From Phanerodontia chrysosporium (lineage: Eukaryota > Basidiomycota > Agaricomycetes > Polyporales > Phanerochaetaceae), in NCBI GenBank assembly GCA_001910725.1, contig MJGA01000003.1, forward strand, positions 2,170,001-2,234,000: DNA of 64,000 nt, written 5' to 3'. Below the pieces are notes generated by a model. That model had not been told where the DNA came from and made no database searches. It saw nothing but the letters and a program-made list of their open reading frames with translations. Shown here one piece after another: positions 24,427 to 36,160 of this stretch. The translations under genes were made by a program, and so were the position numbers. Every line of letters begins with the position of its first letter. Position 1 is the first letter of the stretch.

Positions 24427-27400
24427 GTGGCACCCCGCGAGAGTTCGACGTGAACGTGGAGGTCTACGTCTCCAGGGCCGCTGCCATGTATCGTAAGGTA
24501 CGTGTCGTGGAGCATGGGAGACTGCAGGAGACTCACTCTCCGAAGCTCATTCCCCCTACACCTCTCAACAAGTCCGAGAAGCGCGATTCGTTGAGGAACA
24601 TGCCGAGTGCTAGCGAGCTGGGGCAGAGGAAAGTCAAAGGTGCGTCCCCGCGCATCTAATCGTGCGCATATATTCATTGATACGCTCAGAGAAGACTAGT
24701 TGGCTAAGTCTGTCGCGGGGACCGAGTAGCACCGAGCATTGGCGATCCGCCAAGTGTACATTGACCGAGCAGGAAGAAGGATGCTTCCTCAAGATTTACA
24801 TCGGGGTGTGTTTCTTGCATGCCTTCCGTACGCTCTGTGCTGACCGCAGTACAGAATGCCCATCTGTATGTGCAAGTCTACGTACATATTCTGAAGCATA
24901 CAGACATCCGCCACATACACCGCTCTCTCTACGATCGCAAGCACTGTCTAGGTCTGTTTGCGTCTAGGTACGTAGCTGCCCCTCTCGCAGAAGTCCAGTC
25001 GAGGGGTTAACATTCAGCAGTAAACAGATGTCTATCAGTGCGTCGCCTGAAGACGAGCCTCTGTACTTGAGTTTCCCGGACGCCGAGACAATGAATCTCT
25101 GGCTCGTGCTGCTCCGAGCATACGCAATTCCCGAAGTATACGGACGTCTGAACAACATGCACGAAGGGGGACTGTACCGCATGTGGCGGCAGGTCGACCT
25201 GACCTGCATACAAGCACGCAACCTTGGCGTCGTGCGCTCGGTGGACGACTCCTCGCAGCCGGACCCCGAAGAGACGCTGGACATGGACGTCTTCTGCTCG
25301 ATATGCGTGAATAAGGTCCTGTCGGGAAAGACGGCGGTCCGGAAAGGCCTTGGCAGCCCCGACTGGCACGAAGCGTTCACGTTCAGCGACCTGCCGCCGT
25401 TTGAGACGCTCGAGATCATGGTCTGGCGGGATAAGCGGCCGAAGCCCATCCTCATAGGCACAGTATCTATCCCCCTCATGAACTTCCGACGTGGGGAGCT
25501 CGTGGAGGGATGGTTTCCGGTGCTGGGCCCGCGAGAGAGAAACGGGATTTTGACGGGAGAGCTCAGGTTAAAGCTTCGCGTGGATGAGTAGGTTCGTTTA
25601 CCCTACTCCATTCAAGCGAGAGTCTTATTCGGGAGCAGGGAAATCATACTGCCTCACGCTGCATATTCGGGCGTCTTGAAGGTGAGTACATACTCTCAAA
25701 CATGATTTTCAGCATACTGACAGGATGATAAGGCTATGGAAGCTAAGAACTACCTGGACTGGATCAGCGAACTGGAGAGCAAGCTCAACATCCGCAGTAT
25801 CTCCAGCGATCTGGTGGCCGTTTCACTAGCCAAAGAAAGCCTCCTCGATAATATCATGGAACTGGCAGACAGAGAAGTCGACGGCAGCGAACGATGTAAA
25901 GTGCTGCCTCACTTATCTGAGTGCTTGCGAGCTGACATCCTATTCTAGCGCACAGCACGCTATTGTAAGTCTAGTTTACTCTCTTCTCGCCACCGTACAC
26001 TCATGTAATCAGCCGAGGGAATACCGTATTCACCAAGACCATGGAGATATTCATGATGACAAAGGGTGCTGCATTCCTGGAGGCCAGCATCGGCTCTGCT
26101 ATCCGTCGCCTGTGTACACTTGGGATCGCAATCGAGACTGACCCCTCACGTAGTGGCAAGAACGCTAAGCAGATCGAGAAGAACGTTGACCTGCTCGTTT
26201 ATTGGTGCCAAGAGTTCTGGAAATCGATCTACGACGCTCGGGATAAGTGTCCGGAGTCCGTACTCACCGCCATTCACTCATTGCATCGAAGCGCTCACCT
26301 CAGCCTAGTGACATGCGGAAGTTGTTCTCCCACATACGCACGCTCATAGAAACGCGATACCAAGTTGCTGAGGACCGATATCCCGACCTGCCATGGCAGG
26401 GTGTGTCGGCCTTCGTCTTCTTGCGGTTTTTCATCCCCGCAATCCTGCATCCGCATTATTTTGGCTTTTGGCCAGGTAAGCCGTTGACTGCCGCCTTTTT
26501 GTACAACCTTCCTAAAACTATAGCTAGGGCTTACAGATGAACCAGTGCAAAGAAGTTTGACACTAATTGCGAAGGTCCTACAGAGTTTGGCTAACTTGAA
26601 TACTGTGAGTTACTACTTCGTACGCTTCTTCAGTTCCGTGAACACATAATGATGTAGCACGTACAGCGTGAAGATTACGTCCGTGTGAAGGAGTTCCTCA
26701 CAAGCTCAACAGGAGCGATGATCGAGTACATCCTCTCTATATCATCAACAGGAGCCGAGAACCTGCCGCCATCTCCGTCGATTGTACTCAACAGACGGGA
26801 GAAGATGAGAATTCATAGCGCCCTTCTACGGAAAAGCAGCACTATCCCGTTACTGCACCGTGAATCGATCCCACTTCTGCCCCACATGCTCGATGTCGGC
26901 AAGCATCTGGCCATTATCACCTCGATAGTCGTGCGGAACACCCGCAGGCACCTGCCCGCCAGGACCGGGATGCCGTCGGAACAGGACTTCGATACATTCT
27001 GCCAGGCATGCCTTGAAGTCGAAGAGCAGGCACTCACGCGTGTCAGCAAGCTCGCCAGACGCGGCCGGCCCGCGCCCCTGGCACACGACATCTCTGCCAT
27101 GTCGAGCCCAGTGTCGCCCACGACCACGAGCATTTCCGCGTCGAATAGCGGACGAGCATCCTCCTCGGAGCGGCGGCGACTACGGAAGGGGAAGCGGCCC
27201 ATGACTACAGAAACGCGGGACGTCTTGGACTCACAGCCGTCTTCCTCGTCGTTCCGCTCGAATGCCTCAGGTAGCAGCTATACGCCTATTCCGCGCGTCA
27301 TGTCCCACGACTCGCTGACGACCGCAAGACCATCATCGAAGTCCTCCAGAGACCACCCTATAGTCGCAGACGAGACCCCCGGACCCGGACCCTCCCGCCC

Positions 27401-27575
27401 GCTTCTCATTAACCACCATCGGTCCGCGTCGACCGATTCGTCCTTTTCGCGACGGGGCCGGTCTCTTCCCTCTTCACCACCTGGGTCGTTTGCATTTCTC
27501 TCGCTGTCCCCTGACACGTCTGAGGAAGGTGGCGGGAAGAAGAAAGGACTATTACGCGGTATTCTTCGGAAATAA
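24423..27575 (+). CDS. Ras GTPase-activating protein with PH-like and C2 regions
   Basis: Exons 24423-24639, 24690-24805, 24855-24967, 25018-25587, 25639-25681, 25733-25895, 25949-25964 (16 nt), 26013-26255, 26309-26475, 26537-26604 and 26658-27575. A PH-like region spans roughly 24700-25130 (ending LYLSFPDAETMNLWLVLLRA). A C2 domain covers about 25180-25580 (VDLTCIQARNLGVVRSVDDS, FTFSDLPPFETLEIMVW). The RasGAP domain follows: the arginine-finger loop LFRGNTVFTKTMEIFM is assembled across the 16-nt microexon, and the FLRFFIPAILHP signature lies at about 26430. The tail is Ser/Pro-rich and ends in a basic KKKGLLRGILRK. It should switch off Ras-type GTPases at the membrane. The order PH-C2-GAP resembles fungal Bud2-like and SynGAP-like proteins; which Ras or Rsr1 it serves is not readable. 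The start may lie at 24361. Confidence 0.9.
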
Positions 27576-27705
27576 TAACTTCGGACTGAGTAGGCAAAGT
27601 GTTTATAATCATCTTGTACAAGGGTATCCACATATATATTAGGTGTGCTGTGCTTTAGTAGATCGTATACATCCGTTCCTCGCATGTCTGGTCCGTTGCT
27701 GAGCC

Positions 27706-30700
27706 TCATGCTGCCGAGTCCGCCATTAAGGGTTTCTGTATTAGACTTTTGACTTCCGCAGCCACGAACTCGGACGTGCTCCGCACTGTGATGCGGCAGA
27801 GCTAAGGAAGGGGTTAGCGATCGCGCGTACCTGCCAAGCTGCACGGCAACACACCTTGGCTTCTTTGTTAGGCTCGAGTCGCATGAGACATCCGACCTTG
27901 CCGTCCGCAGACATGTGCAATATGCCCGCAGCCACGGTGTTGCTCGGGTTGGGGTCGATGCCCTCAAGGACGTTCATCGAGTTGCCAGCGACGACCTGCC
28001 GCTGCTTTGCAACGTCGACGTGACCGGCCTCGTTCAATGCGATGGGGAAGATGCTCTGCGCCTCGCGCGGCGGGCCGCCGATAAGCTTCCACCGCTCGAA
28101 GAACTCGGCCTGGCCGAGCTTGACGTGCTCGATAAACTTGGTCAGGACGATCGGCAGGCGCACGGCGATGGTCTGGTGCGCGCCCGCGAGGAAGGAGACG
28201 CTCAGGATGGGAGGCTTCGTGAATGGCTTCTTGCACTCGACGTGCACGAGCTGCTGTGTCTGCGTCCGTGGGGCAATGGTGCTCGGGGCGATCTTGGCGA
28301 AGGAGGCCGATAGTGCGTCGGGCTCCTCGACGTGAAGCGTCGCGGTGAACGACGTCAGCTGCGCGGAGATCTTGTTGCCAATGTAAATGGCGACCTGGCC
28401 CATGTGCCCGTGGTATCGGGATTTAATGCCGATTTGAATCTGGACGTCTTCGTAGAGGACGCCTTCTGCGCAGTAGGTAAGCTTTTCGAACCATCTTTCA
28501 ATGTTGGCGTTGACTGTCAGTCTTGGTATGCCCTTTTCAGCCAGCAACGCCGCAGGCGCGGACATGAGGTCCTGTATAGACCCTGGGGCGTTCATTCCCG
28601 TTGGCGAAGAGGTGAGATCGAGGCCCATGAGCGACTTCGTTATGTCTGAGGAGAGGTCCGTTTTCGCTGTACCATTCCCGTTCACGTCTCCCAACATCGG
28701 CTTCCTCGTTGCTTGCTTCAACGTCGATGAGCGCTCGAGGAACGACTTGCCACTCTCTGAGTGTTTGCGGTTAAGCCGACCGATGAGGGTGCTTTCGCGC
28801 GGCGGGAATGGCGGTATCTCCTCGCATACATTCTGCAACAGCTCGTCGTCGTCTGCACGCGTTGAGAGTGCGTAGAACTCGCATGCGCGTTGCTGTAGAT
28901 CGACGTCAAGTACGTGTCGGTACCGTTCGAAGACGTTGACCAGCTGCTCCTTGATCTCCGGGAATACATTAACCCACTTGATGTAGGTGGAAAGAAGGAG
29001 GGCTCGAGTAGGTGCCATGCAGAATTGTGATTTCGAGTGTAGAACTTGGAACTGCTCGATCGGGCTGTAACCCGGGTCGTTGGCGATGAGATGACCGTAT
29101 TCACCGAGGATATAACCTATCGCATATTTAGCGCATCTGCCGAGTGCACTTGGCAACGACATCACTGACCTCCTACTTTGACCAAGCTTTCATGCGATGC
29201 TGGTGACTTCAAGTACTCGAAGACCACCCTAGCAGCGTACGGCTGGAGGTCTTCGGTGTTGGTCACGATCTGTACGACACGGTACCAGACCTCATCACCG
29301 ACGTGGTCACCGGCGGCACTGATGAGCTCTAGTATCGTGTCGACGTACCACTTGTACGTGCTGGCATACTTCTCGGTGAGAATAGCGATCTTGAGGACCA
29401 TCTCTTCTCGAAGGCCGTAGTCTGCCACCTTCAGATACCGGAGCAGCTCTCCGACGATCAACTCGGAGTTGTCGACGTCGCACATGCTGTATAGCAGGTC
29501 GAGGGCCCGCCGACGGACCGAGATATCCTTGTCGCGCAAAGATAGAATGATCGTGCCCTGGTGTCGCTTGATGGCGTCAAGATGATCTGCACGTGCAGCG
29601 AGGTGTGCCATGGTATCGAGGCCCAAGTATCGTACGTTGGTCTCCTTCGAGCTGATGAAGCGTGCGAGGAGCACGGTCGCTGTGCTGATTAGTGGCGAGT
29701 TGGTATCCAGATGTATGGCTAGATTAATAGCTTCGAATAGTACGGCGTGTTGTGCATTGTTATGTTGCACGTTCCGGGACGGCTCCGCGCAGTTGTTCAT
29801 AACCGTCTTCAAGACTTCGTAAAGAACGTTCCTGAGAGTTGGATCCTCTATACAGCAGTCAGCTTCGAGATTCCTGGTTCCATTGGAAGTACAACAGCGT
29901 ACCCGTCGGAGGATAGTATTGTAGCAATCGCAGTAACTTCACTTGTAGCCAGGGTGAAGGTACTTTGTAATAAGCGTATGCCGCGGAATATTCATGTTCT
30001 ACCACTAACTGCAGAGGCAGTAAGCGAGGTGCTACTACAGTACCAATATGACGAACTCACTCTATGCAATCTGTCGACGGCCTTCGTGTAACACACAGCG
30101 TAAGCATCTAGATGGTCCTGGGCAAGGGCCATAACTAGACTCGTGACACATATTACAACACCCTGAAAAACGATCTCAACGGCTGTCCCTGCAATCGCGC
30201 GTGACGACGCACCAGGTCGAGGTCATCCATCAGGGAGACAATACGAAGAGCCCATTCTGCCGCGGGTATGACCTCGGGATGCTTCCGGTATAGTCGAAGC
30301 AAAGTGAGAGCCGCCTTCTTCCGCACGAAGCTCTGCGATGTTCTTCATGCAACGCACATGTAAGTGACGGTTTGCAACAGTCTCAGGTCGCGCTTACGGC
30401 GAAATGAGCAGACGGTGAACGTCTTCCGCGAGCGCCTCAGCCATCTCTTGACCACCGACGTTGGCGATAGCATGAAGAGCCAAACAGTTATAGATCTCGT
30501 TGTTCTCGTTCAAGTCCTTTCGTATTGAGTTGACGACTAGGCGGAGGAAATCCGAGTTCTCGTGCATGAGCAAGGTCACTGCTAGGTAACCCTACAGAAG
30601 GCTGTCAGGAACCCAGAGCATGTCGGGGGAATAGACGTACTATTTGCTTTTCACTGTACTTCGGACTTGAGATCAGATTGACAGCCTCCATATGTCCGAC

Positions 30701-31059
30701 ATCGACCTTGTAGCCCAGGATGTACGTGAAGATGACCTTCGCTACATATCTATGACGGTATGTCAGCGCGGAACGCGGCGTACGGAAGGCAGCCTGACTG
30801 ACTTTTTCTTCTGGTATCCGTCCAAGTTACCGTCTATCAAACGGTGAGAAGCTGAAGGTAGAAGTTAAGCCTCAAGACGCGTACCCTTGAACCGCTTCCG
30901 GATATTGGCCATCTCCTTGTTAATCCTCTTCTCCTCCAGCTCGCGGACTCGCGCTCCGCGAATGTCCGCAATGAACTGCCAATGCATGGTGAGAGGCCTG
31001 TGCGCGGGGAACACGGCCTGCGAACACACCTGGGTCAAACCCCTCATAGACGTAGCCAT
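27706..31059 (-). CDS. APL3: AP-2 complex subunit alpha (alpha-adaptin)
   Basis: Starts at 31059 with MATSMRGLTQ (exon 31059-31030). After an intron it continues FIADIRGARVRELEEKRINK from 30975, the invariant opening of alpha-adaptin. The helical-solenoid trunk runs to about 28700 (LVVNSIRKDLNENNEIYNCL; RRRALDLLYSMCDVDNSELI). A hinge contains LMGLDLTSSPTGMNAPGSIQ. The appendage domain then begins around YEDVQIQIGIKSRYHGHMGQ. The last exon, 27801-27706, reads LCRITVRSTSEFVAAEVKSL and ends in TGA. AP-2 alpha binds phosphoinositides, cargo and accessory factors at clathrin-coated pits on the plasma membrane. The 3' end faces the RasGAP 3' end with about 130 bp between them. No frame break was found in the parts checked. 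Confidence 0.93.
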
Positions 31060-31467
31060 CTTTCCGGATGTCAATGGGGTCGCGACGGCCTATGCCAGAG
31101 TTTGTTGCCTGCGCAGGGATTGCAGAGTGGGTGCTGGGGCTATGTGGGAGGTCGAATCAGAATGCGCAGGGGGCCGTCGACATAAAACAAGAGAGAGGGT
31201 GGTCGCAGGAAGGGATTGAGCTCGGTGTGAGGCAGCCTGGCCTGGACCCGGACGGAGACCGGCGGCTCAGCCACGCGATCGAAGGATTTCCCCGCCGCCG
31301 CGTGCGCAACATTTCCCGACCCGAGCCCGGCGCTCCGATGCCATAATATTCTCAACAGAGCTGTGGCATTTTTCTGTGCTATCATTACTCTAATATATTA
31401 CAATAGTGTAGAGTCGTGGTGCTTTGCATGCAAGTGAAAGGGGCGAACCGTGCTGGTAACGTACACA
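31060..31467. other. Intergenic region between two minus-strand genes
   Basis: About 400 bp containing the AP-2 alpha promoter (minus strand) and the 3' end of the RNA helicase gene. An AT-rich patch at about 31375-31405 (tctaatatattacaatagtg) is the likely polyadenylation area of the helicase. No gene seen. Confidence 0.4.
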
Positions 31468-34400
31468 TCATCTCCGAGAAAGACGGCTCGGCGTGCTGGG
31501 CCGAGACGAGAAGCCGACCGCGCTTGTGCTCATAAACCGCGGCGTCGAGTAGCCCGACCGCGAGCCACCTGCACTCAGCGGCGGAAGCATCGACGGCGAC
31601 CAGAACGGCGAGTCCATCGGAGTCGCAGGCCGCGTGCTCGGGCGCGACTGGGTCGCCGCGCGATACGCGCTGTAGTTGTTCAAGATAGCGACGACATCCT
31701 GCGTGAGGAAGTCGAGTTCTTTAATCTCTGACTGAGAGAGCTGCTTATTCCTGGAGTCATCCTCTTCGTCGTCTGACTCATTCTCCTTGCCTTCCACCGC
31801 TGGGGCAGCGCGCTTGACCCTCAACTTGATGATACCCTCGAAGACCCGGAGTAGACACGACTCCATCATGATCTTGAGTCGTTCCAAGTCGTCGAGCACG
31901 TTCACATCGCCAACGATGGGGAGCCACTCGTCGCAGTCAAGCCCGCGCCGGGTCACCTCGACGCGATGCGCACCGAAGAGCATGTAAGTCAAGGGGTCCA
32001 GACGAGTGGTGTTGACCAAGAACTTCTGCGCGTTCGCGGCTGCACCTCCAGTCGACAGATTCTGGCGTTTCTCAGCGTAAGCGATGATATGCTTTTCCTC
32101 GCTGATAGCGCCGTCGGCATCTTTGTCAAGCCTCTTGGGGTGGTTCACACTGGATGGGTGAATGAAGACGGTCTAGAGACAGAAATAAGATCAGACATGC
32201 GCAGTCTAGCATACACAGTCACATACCTTATCTTGGGCAGTCCTGTAAGTCTTCTCCGAGGACCGGACAGCAAACTTGGGCTGAAGCGCAATCGCAATGA
32301 GGGCAGCGAGAACAGGGTAGGAGCGACCGTTTTGATCGAGTTCCGGAGGCACAACGAGCTCTGCTCCCCTACTCCGCATCGGCCTCCCACTGGCAACACC
32401 GCCAGCCGACACCTCGATAACGCCGATGTCGTAGAGAGACGAGAGGATGTGCGACTTGATCTTCTGGATCATGAGCAGCGTCGGCTTCGAGAGGAAGTTA
32501 TCAATGCAGAACTTGTTCGCCCTCGAGAACTCGCCGCGGCTCTGGATAGACCACCACTGATTGAATGCGTTCAAAGTTGCGAGGGCGTCGGAGCGGAACT
32601 CGTCTGGACAGAACGCCTTCTTCCGCGCGTTCGCCTGCTCCTTCAAATGCATGGGCGAGACGAACGGATCGCGGTTAGTGAGAATGGCGGCGAGGGTCAG
32701 TGCCTGGTCGAGGCAGCGGAAGAAGCTTCCGAAGAGGACGAGGCGGCCCATCTGGGCATCGATCGGCAGCTGAAGAAGGACGCGACCAAGGGAAGTGAGG
32801 TTCTTGTTGTCGTCGAGCGCACCGACCATCTGCAGCGAGTTCATCGCAGCTGCGACGCGCTCCGCGGGCGGCGGCTCGATCGTGGCAGCCAGCACCTCCT
32901 CGACAGTCATGCCGGGGAAGTTGAGCGCCTTGACGTGCATGACGACGTTGCTGAGGTCGACACGCTTCATCTCGACAGTCTGATGCGGGTGCAGGCTCTC
33001 CGCACGACGCCGACCGAGGATGCCGTAGTACTCTCCCGGACGGTGGCGACCTGCACGACCCGCACGCTGGTTCAGGTTCGATGAGCCGACCCACGCAGAG
33101 ACGAGAGACGAGATGTGCCGCTCAGGATCGTAGCGCTGCTCCTTGACCTTGGCCGAATCGACGACGTACACTACATCAGGGATGGTGACGGATGTTTCGG
33201 CAATGTTGGTCGCAAGGATGATGCGGCGGGTGCCGGGCGGCGGAGGTTCGAAGATGACCTGCTGCTCCTGAAGGGGCACGGTCGAGTGCAGACAGTGGAT
33301 ACTGTACTGTGGTGAGTTGAAGTCCAACGGCAAGCTTCCGCCGCGCGGCTCCCGGAGCGCACGCTGAACGGCAACGATATCGTCCCAACCTGGAAGGAAA
33401 ACCAGGACGTGACCGTCTTCAGAATGCTGCAGGACATGAGCGATGGTAAGAGCAATCAAGGGGTATGGCAGGTCGAGGTCCTCATCATTGGGGGTGGCGC
33501 TATAGCGTTGTCGGAGTCCAGTCATTCCAGGCAAGTTCGGAAGATTACCATCGAGCTCCCGTGCAATGTATTTCCTAACGTTGTCGTCTTGGAACACCCA
33601 CTGGCTTGAAGGACCAGTACTGTTGATGAGCGTGGGGAGGAAGTCATCCATGAAGTGTTTGTCGACAGGGAACGACCGACCGGGGATGTCGATGACGCTC
33701 GCAGGTTTTCCCTGCTCATCAGGGAAGTACTCGCAGAAGAGCTTAGGGTCGATGGTGGCGGACATAAGGACAACCTTGATGGGCTTGCCCTTGGCTTTCC
33801 TGTCAGCCAACAATCGCTTTAGAACGACCAGCAACAAATCCGTATCGACGTCTCGCTCGTGGACCTCGTCAACGACGATGTGTGTAACATCATCGAGGTT
33901 CCTGCCGCGTGAGTTGGCCTCCAGAGACGACTGCATTCTCTTGAGGAAAATACCCGTGGTGCAGAATGTGACGCTTCCATTGTCCTCGGGGGGCTGCGCC
34001 TCGAACCGGACCTGGTATCCAATGGATCCCCTGCCGACGACTTCTCCACGTTCCGCCGCAACACGTTGTGCCACGGATATCGCAGCAATACGACGTGGTT
34101 GAGTACAGATGATGTTGCATTTCGCGCCCTCTCCTCTGTCAATCCATTCATCCAAGATGAGCTGCGGAATCTGAGTCGTCTTTCCAGAACCGGTGGCAGC
34201 CATGCAAATCGTGACGTCGTGCTCGCGGACATGTGCGAGGAGGTCGTCGGCCTTGGTGTAGACAGGAAGCGAAGCACGGGTGTTGCGCATCTTCTCCATG
34301 GCAGGGCTCTCGAGATAATGCTTGCGCCGCTCCTGCAGTATCCTCGACTTCTCAGCGAGAGCCTCTTCAGTGGCTTGTCGGCGAGACGGAGCAATGTACT

Positions 34401-35742
34401 TCTGGGTCTCAGGTTGCTGGTCGAGGCTAGCCGGGTCATCGCTGCCCGTCATGAGCGCGCGGATCTTTGGCCTGTTCTTGTACAGGGTGCTCCTCTTGAT
34501 GTCAATGCAGAGGTCCGCAATCTGGTCCTCGATGCGTTGGTCGACCGAGAAGCGCACGGGCACAGCCATGCCGAGGTCCTTTCCTGTGCGCGCATCGCGG
34601 AGGAACTGCTGCCACAGCTCTTTGTCGCAGTCCTCCAAGTACTTTGTGACGTCGACGTAGCAACTCATCATCGCCGCCTTCTTGTTCGGTCCTGCGCCCA
34701 TTCCGATCTTTCGCCCACCGACGGTCATGACCGCGTCCCAGCTGGATACGGGCTTGTGACGCTGCTCAGTGTACTCGATGTCTGGCCTTCCGAATCCGAA
34801 TCTCCTGCAGTAGTAGTCCATGAACTGTCGTGCCTTGTCGTAGCCCACCACTGAGCCATCCGACAGCGTAACTTCGGTCGGAGACCATTCGACTTGTGGC
34901 TGAGCTTGTTGCTTGCGCTCTAACTGGAGGAGGAGGTTTGTGACATGAATCGCATGCTGATTATGACAGTGGAATACGTACGAGGCCTTTGGCGTCCATT
35001 TGATACAACGCGCACAATGCAGCCAACCGTTCGGCGTCCTTTCGGGTCCTCTTGTCGTCGCCGATAGCGTATATTGTGTCTTCGTCGGTCTCGCCCTTGA
35101 TAGTGACTGTGGCTCTGCACCAAGTGGAGGTGAGGTCAGAAATAGCTGAGAAGAGTAGCTACTTGCTACACACCTCCACATCATGCCATCCGGCCCCATA
35201 ACTTGGGAGCACTCATACTTCGGTGATTCGAGCTTATTCACTGCGCACCAGTTAGCCAGAGGTGATTTGGCGTTTGCCTCCCACTCCGGCTTCAATGGTT
35301 TCGTCATGTATGTCTCCTTGACGTACTTTTCATCGTACACCGGGCCTTGGATAGTTGGTTTCTTCCCTGCGCCCGCTTGTGCGGATGCCTTTGACTTCGA
35401 CTTCCCTGTCTGCCGCCCTGACGAGCGAGACTGTAAGCGACCGCTGCGCGAGGAGGAAGGGTGCGCGAACGCAGCCGTAGCTGCCGATGAGTAGTGGGAT
35501 GTCTGCATGTTATCGACTTTTGGTGCCTTGGCGGGACGGTCTAGTGGAGAGGAGGAGGAAAGACCTCCGGTGGCATTGTGGTTCATAGAGGAAGACGACG
35601 CAGGGCGGCTCTGGCCGAGTGCTTGTTGAGCGTACGGACGCTTCAGGGAACCGGCAGAGGAGGATGCATGCGCTGGGCTGTGAGACGGGTGCGGTTGCAT
35701 GAGGAGGCCTCGCCTATGCCGAAGCACAAATGCAAAGCGCAT
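31468..35742 (-). CDS. DExH-box ATP-dependent RNA helicase with dsRNA-binding regions (DHX9/DHX36/DHX57 group)
   Basis: The last exon is 32172-31468. The body from 32227 upward is almost one open frame, with two short introns near 35.15 and 34.95 kb. An N-terminal Ser/Ala-rich region is followed by a first dsRBD-like fold whose last helix is DAERLAALCALYQ. A second follows (DKARQFMDYYCRRFGFGRPD to GPNKKAAMMSCYVDV). Helicase motifs: I ATGSGKTTQ, II DEVH, III SAT, VI QRAGRAGR. Downstream come the winged-helix/ratchet (HA2) region and a C-terminal OB-fold region with FLVNTTRLDPLTYMLFGAHR. The start is at 35742 or the next in-frame ATG at 35700; an upstream exon cannot be excluded. Members unwind structured RNA or G-quadruplexes and act in RNA decay, translation or silencing. 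The exact orthologue is uncertain. Confidence 0.9.
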
Positions 35743-36160
35743 AGAGTACCTGTGGACCCTGCAGAGGACGAGCTGTTAGCATTGCGCCTTTGCTTGTACA
35801 TATGATCCGCCGCACCAAGACTTCTAGCCTCTGACCTTCTCGTCCGTTGTTCGTCTGACTGCACGTGAAGAAAGCAAGCTCCTACAGACTTATAGGAGCA
35901 AATGGCGGTATCTGGGAGCGACTGCGATGCCTCACTGGGGTGAGCTCGAGGGCAGGATGGAAAGCTGCAACTCTCAAAACGGCAAAAGAACTTTCAAGGT
36001 ACCCTTACGTTTGGGCGCTTGTCAAGCTAAGCGCAGGCGGGCCGACGCCTCGTCTCACCGTCCACTCAGTCTAAGTCTCCACAGCAGGCGCAGTTATAAG
36101 AGTGAGCGGTGGAGTGTGTATATTGCATACAATACTCTACAGTTGATCTACGTGGAGAGC
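35743..36160. other. Intergenic region upstream of helicase gene
   Basis: About 420 bp with the helicase promoter (minus strand) and the 3' end of the HscB gene. A TATA-like stretch (gtatattgca, about 36118) is present. I see no gene. Confidence 0.35.

Noticed and set aside
31966..33084. A 372-codon plus-strand frame opposite the RNA helicase
   Set aside because: It is the antisense shadow of highly conserved helicase motifs on the minus strand; its composition is Arg/Glu-rich without a domain.
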